NCBI GenBank assembly: GCA_022925895.1
Contig: JAKSYS010000243.1
Coordinates: 1 to 64,000, forward strand
DNA length: 64,000 nucleotides
DNA from: Fragilaria crotonensis
Taxonomy: Eukaryota; Bacillariophyta; Fragilariophyceae; Fragilariales; Fragilariaceae
Direction of reading: 5' to 3'
Each line of letters begins with the position of its first letter. Position 1 is the first letter of the stretch. The position numbers were made by a program, and so were the translations under genes. The notes under the pieces were generated by a model that was not told the DNA's origin, did not search any database, and worked only from the letters and a program-made list of their open reading frames with translations. Of the stretch, positions 11,004 through 21,716 are shown one piece after another.

Positions 11004-12362
11004 GGGCCTGTCCATTGGGTTTTTTGAAAATCGAAGAATCGAAGTTTCGAAGTGCTCATTACCCATTCATTCGTGACTCAACTTCGATTTCTGAGTTAGT
11101 AAGACTCGATTTTCGTTACCCACGAGATCGAAGTTAACGAAGAAAAATCCAAGTTTGCATCAAGTTTCATAACCTGTTCAACTAGATAGGATAAAACACG
11201 AGTACTGTAATAGAGAACACATTATACTGCATACATGATACAGTATGCAAATGTATGTGAAGCAGCACTCGCATTTTTATCACACAACGACGAGTGTTGT
11301 CGATTGGTCCTCCCAATGGCACATCGACGCTGCAGCTTCAGTTTCCGACAGGTTTAACGCTGCTTAACGATCGGGTCATGCAATGTTTGCAGCATTGTCC
11401 CGCTGATGCTGAAGAACTGCTGAATCAATTGTATCGGGCGATTCATGTGTCGGGCAGCAGATGGCTCATCGTGTCAGGGTTTCATCGTCGGCAGTATTTG
11501 TTTCTCCCCAGGATTGTTGCTAACGGAGTTGATGCTGCTGTTCTTGATGCCACATCTCACCGGGTTTGCAGTAGCAGCAGCGTGTTCATCACATGGCACG
11601 AATCCCTTGCAAAGCCCAGCGCTACGCTCAACCCGTCACGCTCTCCTTGAGTTCCTGAATTGCATAAAAACAGAATCGTGGCGTTGAACGTTCTCACCTC
11701 GCATTGACCCTCAACACGACACCAATCAACATGACACTGCTCTCAAATGACACGTTCTGATGGCGTGGTTGTGGTTTCATCCTCTGCGAGCTAATTCGAA
11801 TTGCCGAATCCAACCTTGAAGGCAATGGACAAATTCTTCTTCAGCAGGATCCACCGTGCACGAGCAATACGTGTGTACGTCCGATAGACGTACAGCGCCG
11901 GAAAGAGAATTGTGACTGCTCAATGAGACTGCACGTGCCACCTGGCTTGGTTTGTCTCCTTGTTTGAACGAGACTGTTCTTGACATTAGTCGATGGTACT
12001 ATCAGCCAGTAATAGAAGCAAGAATAGAAACCGACTGTCCACCACAGCCATCTAATACATGCTTGTTGAGTGCCATGCTGCTGATGTGCCTTGAATTTAG
12101 GACACGCTCTACTAGTACGCTGTTTTTGTAGTACAAACGAGCCGCAATCATTGTGAGGAGAGAGTAGAGACGCTCACTACTGTACTCCTCAGGGCCCAAT
12201 GGCTGAGAACTTGGGAGTTCAAAACAACTTCGATACTTACAATTTCATTTTTGTCCAATGGACAACAGTTCGAAGTAACGAAAATCGAACCCTAAATTAA
12301 TTGGATGTGAGTACTTCGAAACTTCGATTCTTCGATTTTCAAAAAACCCAATGGACAGGCCC
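11004..12362. mobile_element. Non-autonomous DNA transposon, PIF/Harbinger-type ends, 1359 bp
   Basis: The ends are a perfect 50-bp terminal inverted repeat (11004-11053 and 12313-12362) starting GGGCCTGTCC, followed by a weaker inverted match that reaches roughly 150 bp inwards (shared TCGATTTTCGTTAC). A 3-bp direct repeat, TCA, flanks it on both sides (11001-11003 and 12363-12365). GGGCC ends with a 3-bp TNA target duplication resemble PIF/Harbinger elements, although the commonest target there is TWA. The interior has no transposase; its longest ORF (11294-11650) has no recognised domain. The perfect inverted repeat indicates a recent insertion relative to the decayed copia copy. Confidence 0.88.
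11294..11650 (+). CDS. Unrecognised ORF inside the Harbinger-type element
   Basis: A 118-codon frame with mixed, protein-like composition (PTGLTLLNDRVMQCLQHCPA, SGSRWLIVSGFHRRQYLFLP) but no family I can name. It could be a remnant of a captured host gene or of the element's second ORF; it lacks a DDE triad and is too short to be a transposase. It could equally be chance. Confidence 0.2.
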   Translation: MLSIGPPNGTSTLQLQFPTGLTLLNDRVMQCLQHCPADAEELLNQLYRAIHVSGSRWLIVSGFHRRQYLFLPRIVANGVDAAVLDATSHRVCSSSSVFITWHESLAKPSATLNPSRSP

Positions 12363-12365
12363 TCA

Positions 12366-13417
12366 GAAGGTTAGAGAAAATATTGGAAAGTTTGATGTCC
12401 AGTGTTCATCAGTTGGGCCCTGGAGAGCAATTTGAAGATGTGGCAGACAATGGCAGAATGGAGTTTCAACACATGCCTGAAGTTTTGAAGACATTCCATG
12501 GACGTCACAATTCAGTGATTTGGAAGCTTGGAATGCCAGGGCTTATTAACTTTTAGTTTCATGTTATTGCGAGAATTGACAACATGACACAGATGATTCT
12601 ACTCTCTAGAGGGTTGTATCATGCCCCGTGCGCCATACTATCATACAGCTTGATATTGTGAAGCATGAAGCATGAAATCCTTTTTTTGCGTACGGCAGCC
12701 ATTCGTATGCATACTATCACTCGTTCTCACTTCACTCGGAGGCTCGGAGGTCGGAGGTACAATATCATACTTGTACACCTCTGGCCGTGTATCATATATC
12801 ATATATACATATATGCAATGCACTCGGAGTACCAGGTATCAATTCATGCGCCTATAAAAAAGCATTTACTCCAATCAGAATCCGCTGAGACGTCACTGTT
12901 TTTCTGAGATTTTAAATCATCAATCTCAGCCAGCAGCCAGTCCATAATGAAGTCATCATCAATAATAGAACGAGAAGGCCGATCGATGTGCTTCGCGCTT
13001 CGAAACAAAACGAGAAGGCTGGGTATCACTCCCCAAACATCGTGCGGACCACATGTACTCCACTGCTCTGAGCACCGTGGCAGGTTGGAGCTACTCACGA
13101 TTCCAAGTTGAGCATTGAAGTTTCGACCTTGGAACGAGTGCCAGAAATGTGAGTATTCCTCGTGCAATCTTCTTGGAAGCAAAAAATGAAGCATTCAAGA
13201 AGAGCGGTACCAGGTTGGTAGTCCAGAGTACAAGACTAACTGGGAAGATCCAGAAAGCCAAAATTTCAATTTGAAGATTGAAGGTCTCTTGGGTGCACAG
13301 CTGAAAACGAGAACCAGAAATGTGATCTATCCTCTATCCTCATATTCTTGGAAGCAAAACGAGAAGGCTGGCAGTCACTACCTACCCAAAATATTTCTTC
13401 AAGAAAAATTTTCCAAC
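12366..13417. other. Intergenic, with a partial duplication before the G8 gene
   Basis: No convincing gene. A block around ACGAGAAGGC recurs at about 12969, 13007 and 13355, and a second block (CCAGAAATGTGA...TTCTTGGAAGCAAAA) occurs at about 13139-13186 and 13315-13360, so the sequence upstream of the G8 gene contains a diverged direct duplication. A run of TATATCATATATACATATATG lies near 12790-12815. Confidence 0.5.
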
Positions 13418-16400
13418 ATGGTACTGAGAGTCCTTGTTCTAGCCCTTGGCTTTCCTTTCTTGCTTGCCCGTCAAGGCGACCATGAGCTTGACAAGCGCAG
13501 CAAGCTTCTACGAGGATATCCAGTCCCACCAAGTGTGACTAACTTATCGGCTATTCAAGAACCAAGCAACCGCCTTGTGACAGGAGGTGCGCGGGGTCTA
13601 CACAAGCTCTCATCCAGCATCGATCTTTCGAGATTCCGACCAAGACAGCAAGGACTCAGACACAGTCTGGAACTGGAGTGCGTCGAGCCGCCGCCCTACC
13701 GACCTCCGCTCCAGTTGGCATCCCCTCGGGGCCATTCATTTATGCAACATCTGCCAACGAGGTTGTCGTCATTCCAGACCCTCCTCGACCTAGCTTTCCT
13801 TCGCGATCGAGTTGCCCTCATCTCGACAACGACCTGCTTGATTGGCATAAACCATCTACGTGGGGTGGTCCGATCCCAAAGGCTGGGACGAATGTGACAC
13901 TGCCAACGAATTCCAGAGTCGTGGTCCGACGGCCGGTCGTTGGGAAACTCTCATTTGTCAACATTCCGGCGTCATCAGAGCTCATTTTCGGAGAGAATAT
14001 CACTGGCATTACGTTTGATGTAAGTGGAATTGCTGTCAAGGGAAAGTTGACCGCGGGGTCTGAGACTTGTCGCATAAGGACCCCTGTGACAATCACCCTC
14101 CATGGCGCACGACCCAACAGCGCAGTCACAAATGTTCCTCCACCAGAGTACAAGGGAATCTCAGTCACTGGGGAGATCAGTATCCACGGACAGCGGTTCT
14201 TCCGCATCTGGACCCGTCTTGCATTGACGATCAATCCTGGTGGTTCTGTCCTGATGCTGCAGCACGGCGTCAACTGGGAACCCGGACAGAAGATTGTGCT
14301 CGTGACAACGGCAATGAAAGACTCGCGCGAGTGGCATAGAAACGAAGTAGCATCGGTGAAGAAGGTGATTCTTAGTCCGAGAACAGGTGTTGGGGCGGCT
14401 GTATTTCTTGAAAAGCCCGTGCTCTATCAACACATCGCCAACAGTGGATACCAAGGGGAAGTAGGGCTTCTGACTCGAACCGTGAAAATTCAAGGAAGCC
14501 AGACATCGGAGCCAACAGATCCCGATCCACTGAATTGTGTTCAAAGTTCTTCAAACTACGGCGACGCAGCGAAACCTTGTCCAAACAAATCTTTGACTGG
14601 ATACGGCGGGCACATTATAGTTCATCAAGGTGGCAAAGGTTACGTCGAGGGCGTTGAGCTGTATCGAATGGGACAGACCAACGTCATGGGTCGATACCCT
14701 ATGCATTTTCATCTCCTTGGAGAAAGTTGTTCCGATTGCTACTTCCGCGATTCTTCTGTGCACAGATCATTCTATCGCTGTATATCCGTTCATGCCACAT
14801 TTCATCGAGGTATCAGAAAATGTTGCGTACGATGTTTCCGGTTACTGCTTCTATCTCGAGGATGGAATTGAGCATGACAACAGGATAGAGTACAATTTGG
14901 GCGCTCACATCCACATTATTGGTCCCGATCCAGCGAAGGGCACTGGTCTGATCACTTCCTTGTACACGCCAAGCAGCAGTCTCAACTTTCCTGCTGATGT
15001 TACCGCATCCGCATTCTACATAACGAATGTCCATAACTTCATAATTGGGAATGCTGCGTCGGGTGGGTGGGCGGGATTTGCGTTTCCCAATCTACTAACA
15101 CCAACAGGCCTGAGTCGTGACGTGAACCTTCGACCGTCCAGTGTCAGGGAGTTGGTGATCGACGGCAATACTGCACATTCGACTGGTTGGTGGTGGAACC
15201 GTGCAGCAGCTTTCTACTTCGGTGGGTCTCTGTATTACAACGCCGAAGGGATTCTTGAATACCAGGCTGGGAGAGATTTGAACAACCAACGGAGTACATG
15301 CCTGCTTGATAAATGCCAGTCGTCCGCTGGATGTGGTTCGTTTTGTACTCAATGGCAACAAGCGTGGATGAGGGTATCGAATAATAAAGCTTTCCTGACG
15401 CCCAGCATTGGACTTAACTCTTGGGGTGGAAGACTGGATGTCGTTGGCTTCGAATGCCACGACTGCGGCCTCTGCATGCAAGCGCAAGCGACAGATGGTT
15501 TCTCAGCTCACGACGTGTTGGTCGCATGTCGAAGTCGAACCCCAATCGTTCTACCAAGTTCTGCCAGCGCCAGTAAAATCCCAGCAGTTGGATTCTCGTG
15601 GTACGATACTAACCAGGAGCACATCATTTACGATATAACCTTCAGAAACTGTGGCTATCGGTCCGCAAGCTATGCACAGTATGACCAGGGCTTGACCAGA
15701 GGTTGCGGCGATGAACGTGACATCGGGTGTGATCCAAATTCTTCGGTTTGGTCGATGGAGGCCTTCAGTGACCAGAATGTACCAGAAGTGATGCATGCGA
15801 CAAGAGGTGTCAAGTTTGAGAAATGCGGACGACGATTCAGAATGCACGACTTCAGGCCGATCAGTCTTCCGAATTCAAATTCTGGACGATTGCAAAACTG
15901 GTATGACATTGATGGTTCGGTCACAGGCTTGGGGGAGCGGTCTGTTATTGCGTCTGGGTTTGCTGACGCAGGCATGTGGTGGAAAGTTGACGATGAAGGT
16001 ACGAACATCTTGATGGATTTGTGCTTTCCGTGGTAGTTCGTATCATAGAAACATGGACTGACAAGTGACCTTCCTCGAAATAGTTGTATTTGACCAGCAA
16101 GGTCCACTTTGGTTCTTCAAGCTGGACAGTGGGCCTCAGCGAGGACTTGGCAGCGTCACGATGAAGTGGGACAGCACACTTGACGCACAGGTCGGCGTGT
16201 CCCATTGCGGAAACGGCAATAGTTTTCCATGCGATGCTGTGGGTCGTATCAAGCATTTGGGAGGAAAGTACAAAAACGATGCAGGCCTTCCGGTTACGGC
16301 GAATGCGCAGATTGTAGGTCCGGTGGGGGGCTTTGGCTGGAAGCTGCAGCTTTATAAAGGCGCTCCGAAGTCAATTCGCTTTAGCGAGATCGAAGTTGAC

Positions 16401-16928
16401 CCTGCCACTCCAATGCTCCTGAGTATCGCCTATCCACCTGGAACCAAATTCACTATCACTGCGAGCTCCAGTTATTGTAAACCTTCTGTTCAGTACACGT
16501 GCCAGGACACCTTTCGCCAAGTCGCATCAGTGGCCGCGGTGCGCAAATCCATCGGGAACACGTACCACGTCAGCACAAATGGCGTCTTAACGCTTCGTTT
16601 GATCCAGACGCCAAAGACGTTTGTGGGTCGACCCGACTTCTTCCTCCCTAAATACACGGATGAAGGCAGGGATGGCAACGGTGTAGCTTTGGAACGATTT
16701 GAACGCGATGGAATTCGGCTCCCTGTGTTCACAGATGGTAACTCGTTGCTGGTAGAAGCAGATTGTCCTTCAGTAGGGGCATATTGCTCGGAGAAGCCGC
16801 AGTCATTTGATACCGTCGTATGTCCCACAGGATACTTTCAGACTGGATACGATACCTGCAGCTTGATTGCCAACCCGAAGTTGAGTAAGATATACGCCGA
16901 TGGGAGTTCTAGCGAGGGCAGGTTTTAG
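13418..16928 (+). CDS. Secreted G8-domain / parallel beta-helix protein (CEMIP/TMEM2-like), frameshifted
   Basis: A leader MVLRVLVLALGFPFLLARQG (13418) suggests secretion. The main body has a G8 domain (WGGPIPKAGTNVTLP..., from about 13858), a stretch GRYPMHFHLLGE and VHRSFYRCISVHAT, then beta-helix repeats (NVAYDVSGYCFYLEDGIE, NLGAHIHIIG), and a C-terminal domain after an 85-bp intron (15999-16083, GTACGA...AAATAG). This order is that of CEMIP, TMEM2 and fibrocystin-like proteins; animal CEMIP takes part in hyaluronan breakdown, but the substrate here is unknown. Two irregularities: the frame changes between the leader and the G8 part (somewhere in 13560-13690), and a clean +1 shift at about 14800 inside a TTT run. 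These could be sequence errors, extra splicing or decay. Convergent with ALG14. Confidence 0.85.
15999..16083 (+). other. Intron in the G8/beta-helix gene
   Basis: GTACGA donor after ...WWKVDDE and AAATAG acceptor before VVFDQQGPLWFF restore one continuous frame across an in-frame stop at 16034-16036. The 85-bp length matches the other introns in the window. Confidence 0.85.
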
Positions 16929-17273
16929 AGTCGTGCAACTTCTCCTCATTTATTCAGAACCATCAGCCTTTGTGTGTAATTATATAATTGATAATAAGTA
17001 CGAGACAGTTCCCAGATTTGATATCCTATTTGCAATCAGCTCATCAGGGACCTTAGGATTTCTTGGGTAGCGGCTGAACTGTAGTGTACTGTGCCTACGC
17101 TGGCTTCCTCACTGGAATGTTGCAGGGGTGATGGTTTTCTTCAGGACAATCCACTGCCTCTGGGCTGCTGGACATTCGTTACGCGATGACCTCGAGGGAC
17201 CGAGCAGGCAGAAAAAGAAACAATCTAGCATAAACCATGAGTGCAAGAGGTTGTTGTTCGGTGGTTGTTTCGA

Positions 17274-17924
17274 TCAACTCCCTCTTGATGTATTGGGGAC
17301 AAAAGTCGAGACGGTTTGCGATCTAGGGAATTTGGCATGCAGCTCATCCCAGTGCACCAGAAACATGTCTGCGATAGGATAAAGTATCCTACCGGTGAGC
17401 GAAAGCGATTCGACCCGACAGAAGCTCTCCACAAACACAACGTTGCCTTCACAGAGTCCGAAAACTCGAGCCAGCAGTGTAGCTGCAGCAACTGGAATGC
17501 AGGTTCCCGGGCCGTTGCAGAGGAGCAAGGCAGGACGTGTCTTGAAAACAATCCACAAGGAGAATATCATGGCGTACAGCGTGGACGCAATTGAGGTTAC
17601 ATAAGACTGGCCAACCTCTCGACTTCTGGGTATGAAATAGGTTTCAGAAGGCAACCTCCCTCCAAACGCGTTGATTCGTCGTTCGCTCGTGTCATCGGTT
17701 GTAGCGACAATATAAACCAAGGGGTCGTAAGTTTGTGGATTCAATTGTTGGATCATTTGAAGCATTTCCGTCGTGTGGCCACCGGATCCAAGGACGACTA
17801 ACGTCTTTAGGGGTAGTTTCGTTCTCACGGGTCGTTCTTTTGTATCACGGTGGTTCTGAATTGAACTCAGCACCTGATACGTTCGAACGAGGAAGGCCAC
17901 GATGACGAGGAAAAGAAACAACAT
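17274..17924 (-). CDS. ALG14: ALG14, membrane subunit of UDP-GlcNAc transferase
   Basis: ALG14 anchors the catalytic ALG13 to the ER membrane; together they add the second GlcNAc to dolichol-PP-GlcNAc in N-glycan assembly. The 216-residue product has one N-terminal membrane segment (MLFLFLVIVAFLVRTYQVL) followed by the Rossmann-type signature LVVLGSGGHTTEML, then YIVATTDDTSERR, PRSREVGQSY, LLLCNGPGTCIPV and VFVESFCRVESLSLTG, all diagnostic of the family. The ATG at 17924 is chosen because the frame extends upstream only with non-ATG codons. No intron. The gene is complete and appears intact. The 3' ends of this gene and the G8 gene are 345 bp apart. Confidence 0.95.
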   Translation of the reverse strand: MLFLFLVIVAFLVRTYQVLSSIQNHRDTKERPVRTKLPLKTLVVLGSGGHTTEMLQMIQQLNPQTYDPLVYIVATTDDTSERRINAFGGRLPSETYFIPRSREVGQSYVTSIASTLYAMIFSLWIVFKTRPALLLCNGPGTCIPVAAATLLARVFGLCEGNVVFVESFCRVESLSLTGRILYPIADMFLVHWDELHAKFPRSQTVSTFVPNTSRGS

Positions 17925-18337
17925 CGTATACCCGCTGTTTGCTTTCACCGTTACTACCGATAGAGAGCAGTGGAGCAAACAGGGTAAAGAAGATGTAGTA
18001 AATGCGGTTGCGGTCGGCTCGAAGATCGACGGTATGCATACTGGTATTGCATGCTCTCAAGTACTCTATTGTACAGTGCAAGTAGCCCCAAGGAGTTCAC
18101 CATACAGAAGATACTACTACAGTGTACAAGCTCTCAAAACGCATGTCCTCAAAGCACCAACTGACGAAGAAGCCGTAGCGCAATTAGACTCTACAAACTA
18201 CTCCGGTACTGAACACCATTCAAGCCGAATCGAATAACCTGTATCCTGTTGCACTCCACACAGGACGTAATCTAGTAAGAACAGACAGCGTCTGTCATTG
18301 AACATCAACTAAGCGGCGGAGACTATGCGAAAAACTC

Positions 18338-18850
18338 GTCATGTTGACGGATGCCCTTTCCTGGGATAAAGTTTCCCTTTGTGTGCTTCGCCCCTTAAAG
18401 GTCTCGGCAGCAGGATTTTCAAGCCAGCGAGCAAGAAGTCGTCATGTTGACGGATGCCCTTTCCTGGGATAAAGTTTCCCTTTGTCTGCTTCGCTCCTTG
18501 AAGGTCGCGGCAGCTGGATTTTTCAAGCCAGCTAGCAAGAAGTCGTCATGTTGACGAAGGCCCTTTCCTGGGATAAAGTTTCCCTTCGTGTGCTTCGCTC
18601 CTTAAAGGTCTCGGCAGCAGGATTTTTCAAGCCAGCTAGCAAGAAGTCGTCATGTTGGCGAAGGCCCTTGCCTGGGATAAAGTTTCCTTAGTCTGCTTGC
18701 TCCTTGAAGGTCTCGGCAGCAGGATTTTTCAAGCCAGCCATCAACATTTCATCGTGTTGACGAATTCCCTTCCCGGGGATGAAATTTCCCTTTGTCTTGG
18801 GTCTCGCCTTGAATGTTTCAGCAGCAGGATTCTTCAAGCCGGCCAAAAGG
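18338..18850 (-). repeat. Tandem 102-104 bp repeats, protein-coding unit with decayed copies
   Basis: Five boundaries (CATGTTGACG-type word) fall at about 18338, 18441, 18545, 18649 and 18751, spacing 103, 104, 104 and 102 bp. A 102-bp unit codes 34 residues; the 103- and 104-bp units break the frame. Read on the minus strand every unit still resembles GNFIPGKG..RQHD..L.AGLKNPAAETFK. The array extends past the present stop of the gene at 18688. Confidence 0.92.
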
Positions 18851-18981
18851 ATGCCACCAAGAGCCAAAATCTCGCGGCGGTCGGCGGCAAGCTGAGTCGA
18901 GACACGAACTTGCTGCGGAATGGGAGCGAATGCACTGGCAATAGCCAGGCTGGACAAAAGAAGAACGGCAACTTTCATCAT
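18688..18981 (-). CDS. Plastid-targeted repeat protein, tail truncated
   Basis: A 97-residue product begins MMKVAVLLLSSLAIASAFAPIP, a textbook diatom bipartite plastid leader with the exact ASAFAP cleavage motif. The next part, AADRREILALGGILLAGL, has a twin arginine before a hydrophobic run and could serve as a thylakoid-transfer signal. The mature part repeats a 34-residue unit: LAGLKNPAAETFKARPKTK, GNFIPGKGIRQHDEM, then LMAGLKNPAAETFKEQAD and a TAA stop. Past the stop the next unit continues in frame before indels set in. I do not recognise the family. It could be a short lumenal or membrane-associated photosynthetic peptide, or a former longer repeat protein. Two adjacent ATGs (18981, 18978) compete as start. 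Confidence 0.75.
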   Translation of the reverse strand: MMKVAVLLLSSLAIASAFAPIPQQVRVSTQLAADRREILALGGILLAGLKNPAAETFKARPKTKGNFIPGKGIRQHDEMLMAGLKNPAAETFKEQAD

Positions 18982-19288
18982 CGTCAAAAAAATATGGTAG
19001 CCGACTGACTTCGATGTCATCGACCATCAAAGCCAGAAGGTACTGTCCTCCAGTATTCACTTTACGTACGTTTCGACACCACCTCATTGAAGGCAAATCT
19101 TAAATCAACTGGTAGGTATTTTCTAAATTAGAGTTATGGTTCCCAATTCCCCCAAAATGGGATTCGATGTCTACGGTCTACTACAGTACCTGGTACCAGT
19201 ACAAGGTACAAACACCCTGTGCTAGTAGATATCAATACGCGATCGGCGATGGTGCGATGGTGCGATGGTGCGCGACGGACAATGGGCT

Positions 19289-20122
19289 GCTATTGCTATT
19301 GCTATTGCTATTGCTATTGCTATTGCTATTGCTATTGCTATTGCTATTGCTATTGCTATTGCTATTGCTATTGCTATTGCTATTGCTATTGCTATTGCTA
19401 TTGCTATTGCTATTGCTATTGCTATTGCTATTGCTATTGCTATTGCTATTGCTATTGCTATTGCTATTGCTATTGCTATTGCTATTGCTATTGCTATTGC
19501 TATTGCTATTGCTATTGCTATTGCTATTGCTATTGCTATTGATATTGCTATTGCTATTGCTATTGCTATTGCTATTGCTATTGCTATTGCTATTGCTATT
19601 GCTATTGCTATTGCTATTGCTATTGCTATTGCTATTGCTATTGCTATTGCTATTGCTATTGCTATTGCTATTGCTATTGCTATTGCTATTACTTTCTATT
19701 GCTATTGCTATTGCTATTGCTATTGCTATTGCTATTGATATTGCTATTGCTATTGCTATTGCTATTGCTATTGCTATTGCTATTGCTATTGCTATTGCTA
19801 TTGCTATTGCTATTGCTATTGCTATTGCTATTGCTATTGCTATTGCTATTGCTATTGCTATTGCTATTGCTATTGCTATTGCTATTGCTATTGCTATTGC
19901 TATTGCTATTGCTATTGCTATTGCTATTGCTATTGCTATTGATATTGCTATTGCTATTGCTATTGCTATTGCTATTGATATTGCTATTGCTATTGCTATT
20001 GCTATTGCTATTGATATTGCTATTGCTATTGCTATTGCTATTGCTATTGCTATTGCTATTGCTATTGCTATTGCTATTGCTATTGCTATTGCTATTGCTA
20101 TTGCTATTGCTATTGCTATTGC
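19289..20122 (+). repeat. 834-bp hexanucleotide satellite (GCTATT)n
   Basis: About 139 tandem copies of GCTATT. Variants are few: GATATT at 19541, 19737, 19941, 19977 and 20013, and one break ACTTTC at 19691. The last three variants are exactly 36 bp apart, so a 6-copy block has itself been duplicated. Long ORFs in several frames across it (poly-Leu, Ile-Ala, Tyr-Cys, Asn-Ser) are a by-product of the repeat. Confidence 0.98.
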
Positions 20123-21716
20123 GATATCGCCTATCGCACAGCGGAAAGCAGAAGATGATGCGGAATCCGGAGAGCGTTACCAGGTACCATGTACCGGTAC
20201 ACGCTTTTAATAGCAGTACAATACCATTGGTACTGTCAGTATGTATATTAATGGTAGATGGACTACCGGTAGTGTGTGAACTTGCTACAGTATCACCAGG
20301 CAGAGGAAGAAGTGCAGTGCAAGCAATATTGTTGTTAATGGTTGCAGTATTGTGTGTTGTTGTTGTAGTGTGTCCTGTTGTAATGGCTTCTCCTGCTGAC
20401 ACATGTCCAGAGTGCTGCTGGAGCTAAAAGTGACATCATGCAAAGGCAGGTAATATTCGTCATGGTCAATTTTCAACATGACATGCAGAACATGTAATTA
20501 TGTTCAGATCAGAAAGAGTGTGTGGCACCAGTAAAACATGTAAAATTGGCAATTGAAAATTTGGGATAAAGCGCAGGGCATGAAATGAGGAGTGCTTCCA
20601 AAGTCACTTGAAGAACACTCCTCACACGTCCTCTCTGGTGTTGTTGATAGTATCTCTGCAAAGTTTTCCAAAACCCAGTGTTGACTCTAATTCCAAAATG
20701 GTCCTAATGGATGCACAATCTGATGGGATAACATGAACTTGATTTGAATTGACAGGAACTGTGATTCCAGTTGTACAGTGTTGCACTCGTTACTGGAGCA
20801 AGTCCACCACATAAATGAAGAAATGCCTGTGTGTTGTGCAACCAATGTACATTTAGTAGGCCTTTCCTTTCAGAACAACAAAACAGGAATGAAACTATGC
20901 TCCTGTTTTATTCCTGTCAAAAATGTGTCCTTACTGGGTTAAAGAAGTCTGTCATATTTTGACCTCAGCAAAAAACTATCCTTTCAAAATTGTGGGATGC
21001 CAAACCAATGTCGGGCAGATTTATGTTCTGTATGTATGACGAAGTTTTGAATACGAGCGTCTTGAAAAATAGCTCCGGTGAAGTGAGAAAATCAAGATTC
21101 CAAAAACTCAAGTTCTGTGACAAAAATGTTGACGTCATTTCCTTGCATTCTAATCGCTTCCGTATGCATACAGTATAGTAGTAGAACTCCCAAATCCGGT
21201 ACTGTACCGGGTACCGGCAGTCTTAGTTGCTCGTGAAACAGCCAACAACGAACGTGAATCCGACAAAAGTTAATTCGCTCTTGAATGACTTTCTGAGTGT
21301 CGTATGACGTAAACTACGACAATCGATTCCACTGGAGCTTGAAGGATTACCCTTCTGCAAAACGTGTCTCCTTCTCCCGGAGAGCTATGTACACTTACGA
21401 TTCTAATGAACTGCTCTGCATTTATACTTTTAGGCTTTGAGCACTCGAGGGGCATATTTGTTCAAAGGTCAAAGTCATTGGGGAATAGATGTTTGAAGTT
21501 TGAAGACTCAGCGTCCTATTCCGATTCGTGAATAATCACATTGATCAGACATTATCCCCTTTCTCTCATAGAGATCAGTATAAATCAATCGGTATGTCCT
21601 TTTACGGTCCAAACAAGGCCGCCATATGCACATAGCAGACCAATGTTATTGCAAGGCTCACTTTTCTGCATTCTCGCTTCTCGTGTGTCGCCCTTATCAA
21701 GCTACTGTCAGTGACG
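20123..21716. other. Intergenic, no gene seen
   Basis: The first 300 bp are rich in GTAC/GGTACC words; 20420-21130 is AT-rich and low in CpG like the 8-11 kb stretch. Several palindromic words (CTACCGGTAG near 20262, GTACCGGGTACC near 21206) occur. No ORF longer than 65 codons outside the satellite. Confidence 0.55.

Noticed and set aside
11294-11650. Harbinger transposase or Myb-like ORF2 inside the inverted-repeat element
   Set aside because: The ORF has no DDE acids and no Myb-like Trp pattern.
18338-18850. CRISPR-like array
   Set aside because: Units of 102-104 bp are contiguous with no unique spacers and encode protein repeats; the genome is eukaryotic.
19167-20427. Long ORFs (up to 347 codons) of poly-Leu, Ile-Ala, Tyr-Cys and Asn-Ser
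   Set aside because: They are the reading frames of the GCTATT satellite and exist in several frames and both strands at once.
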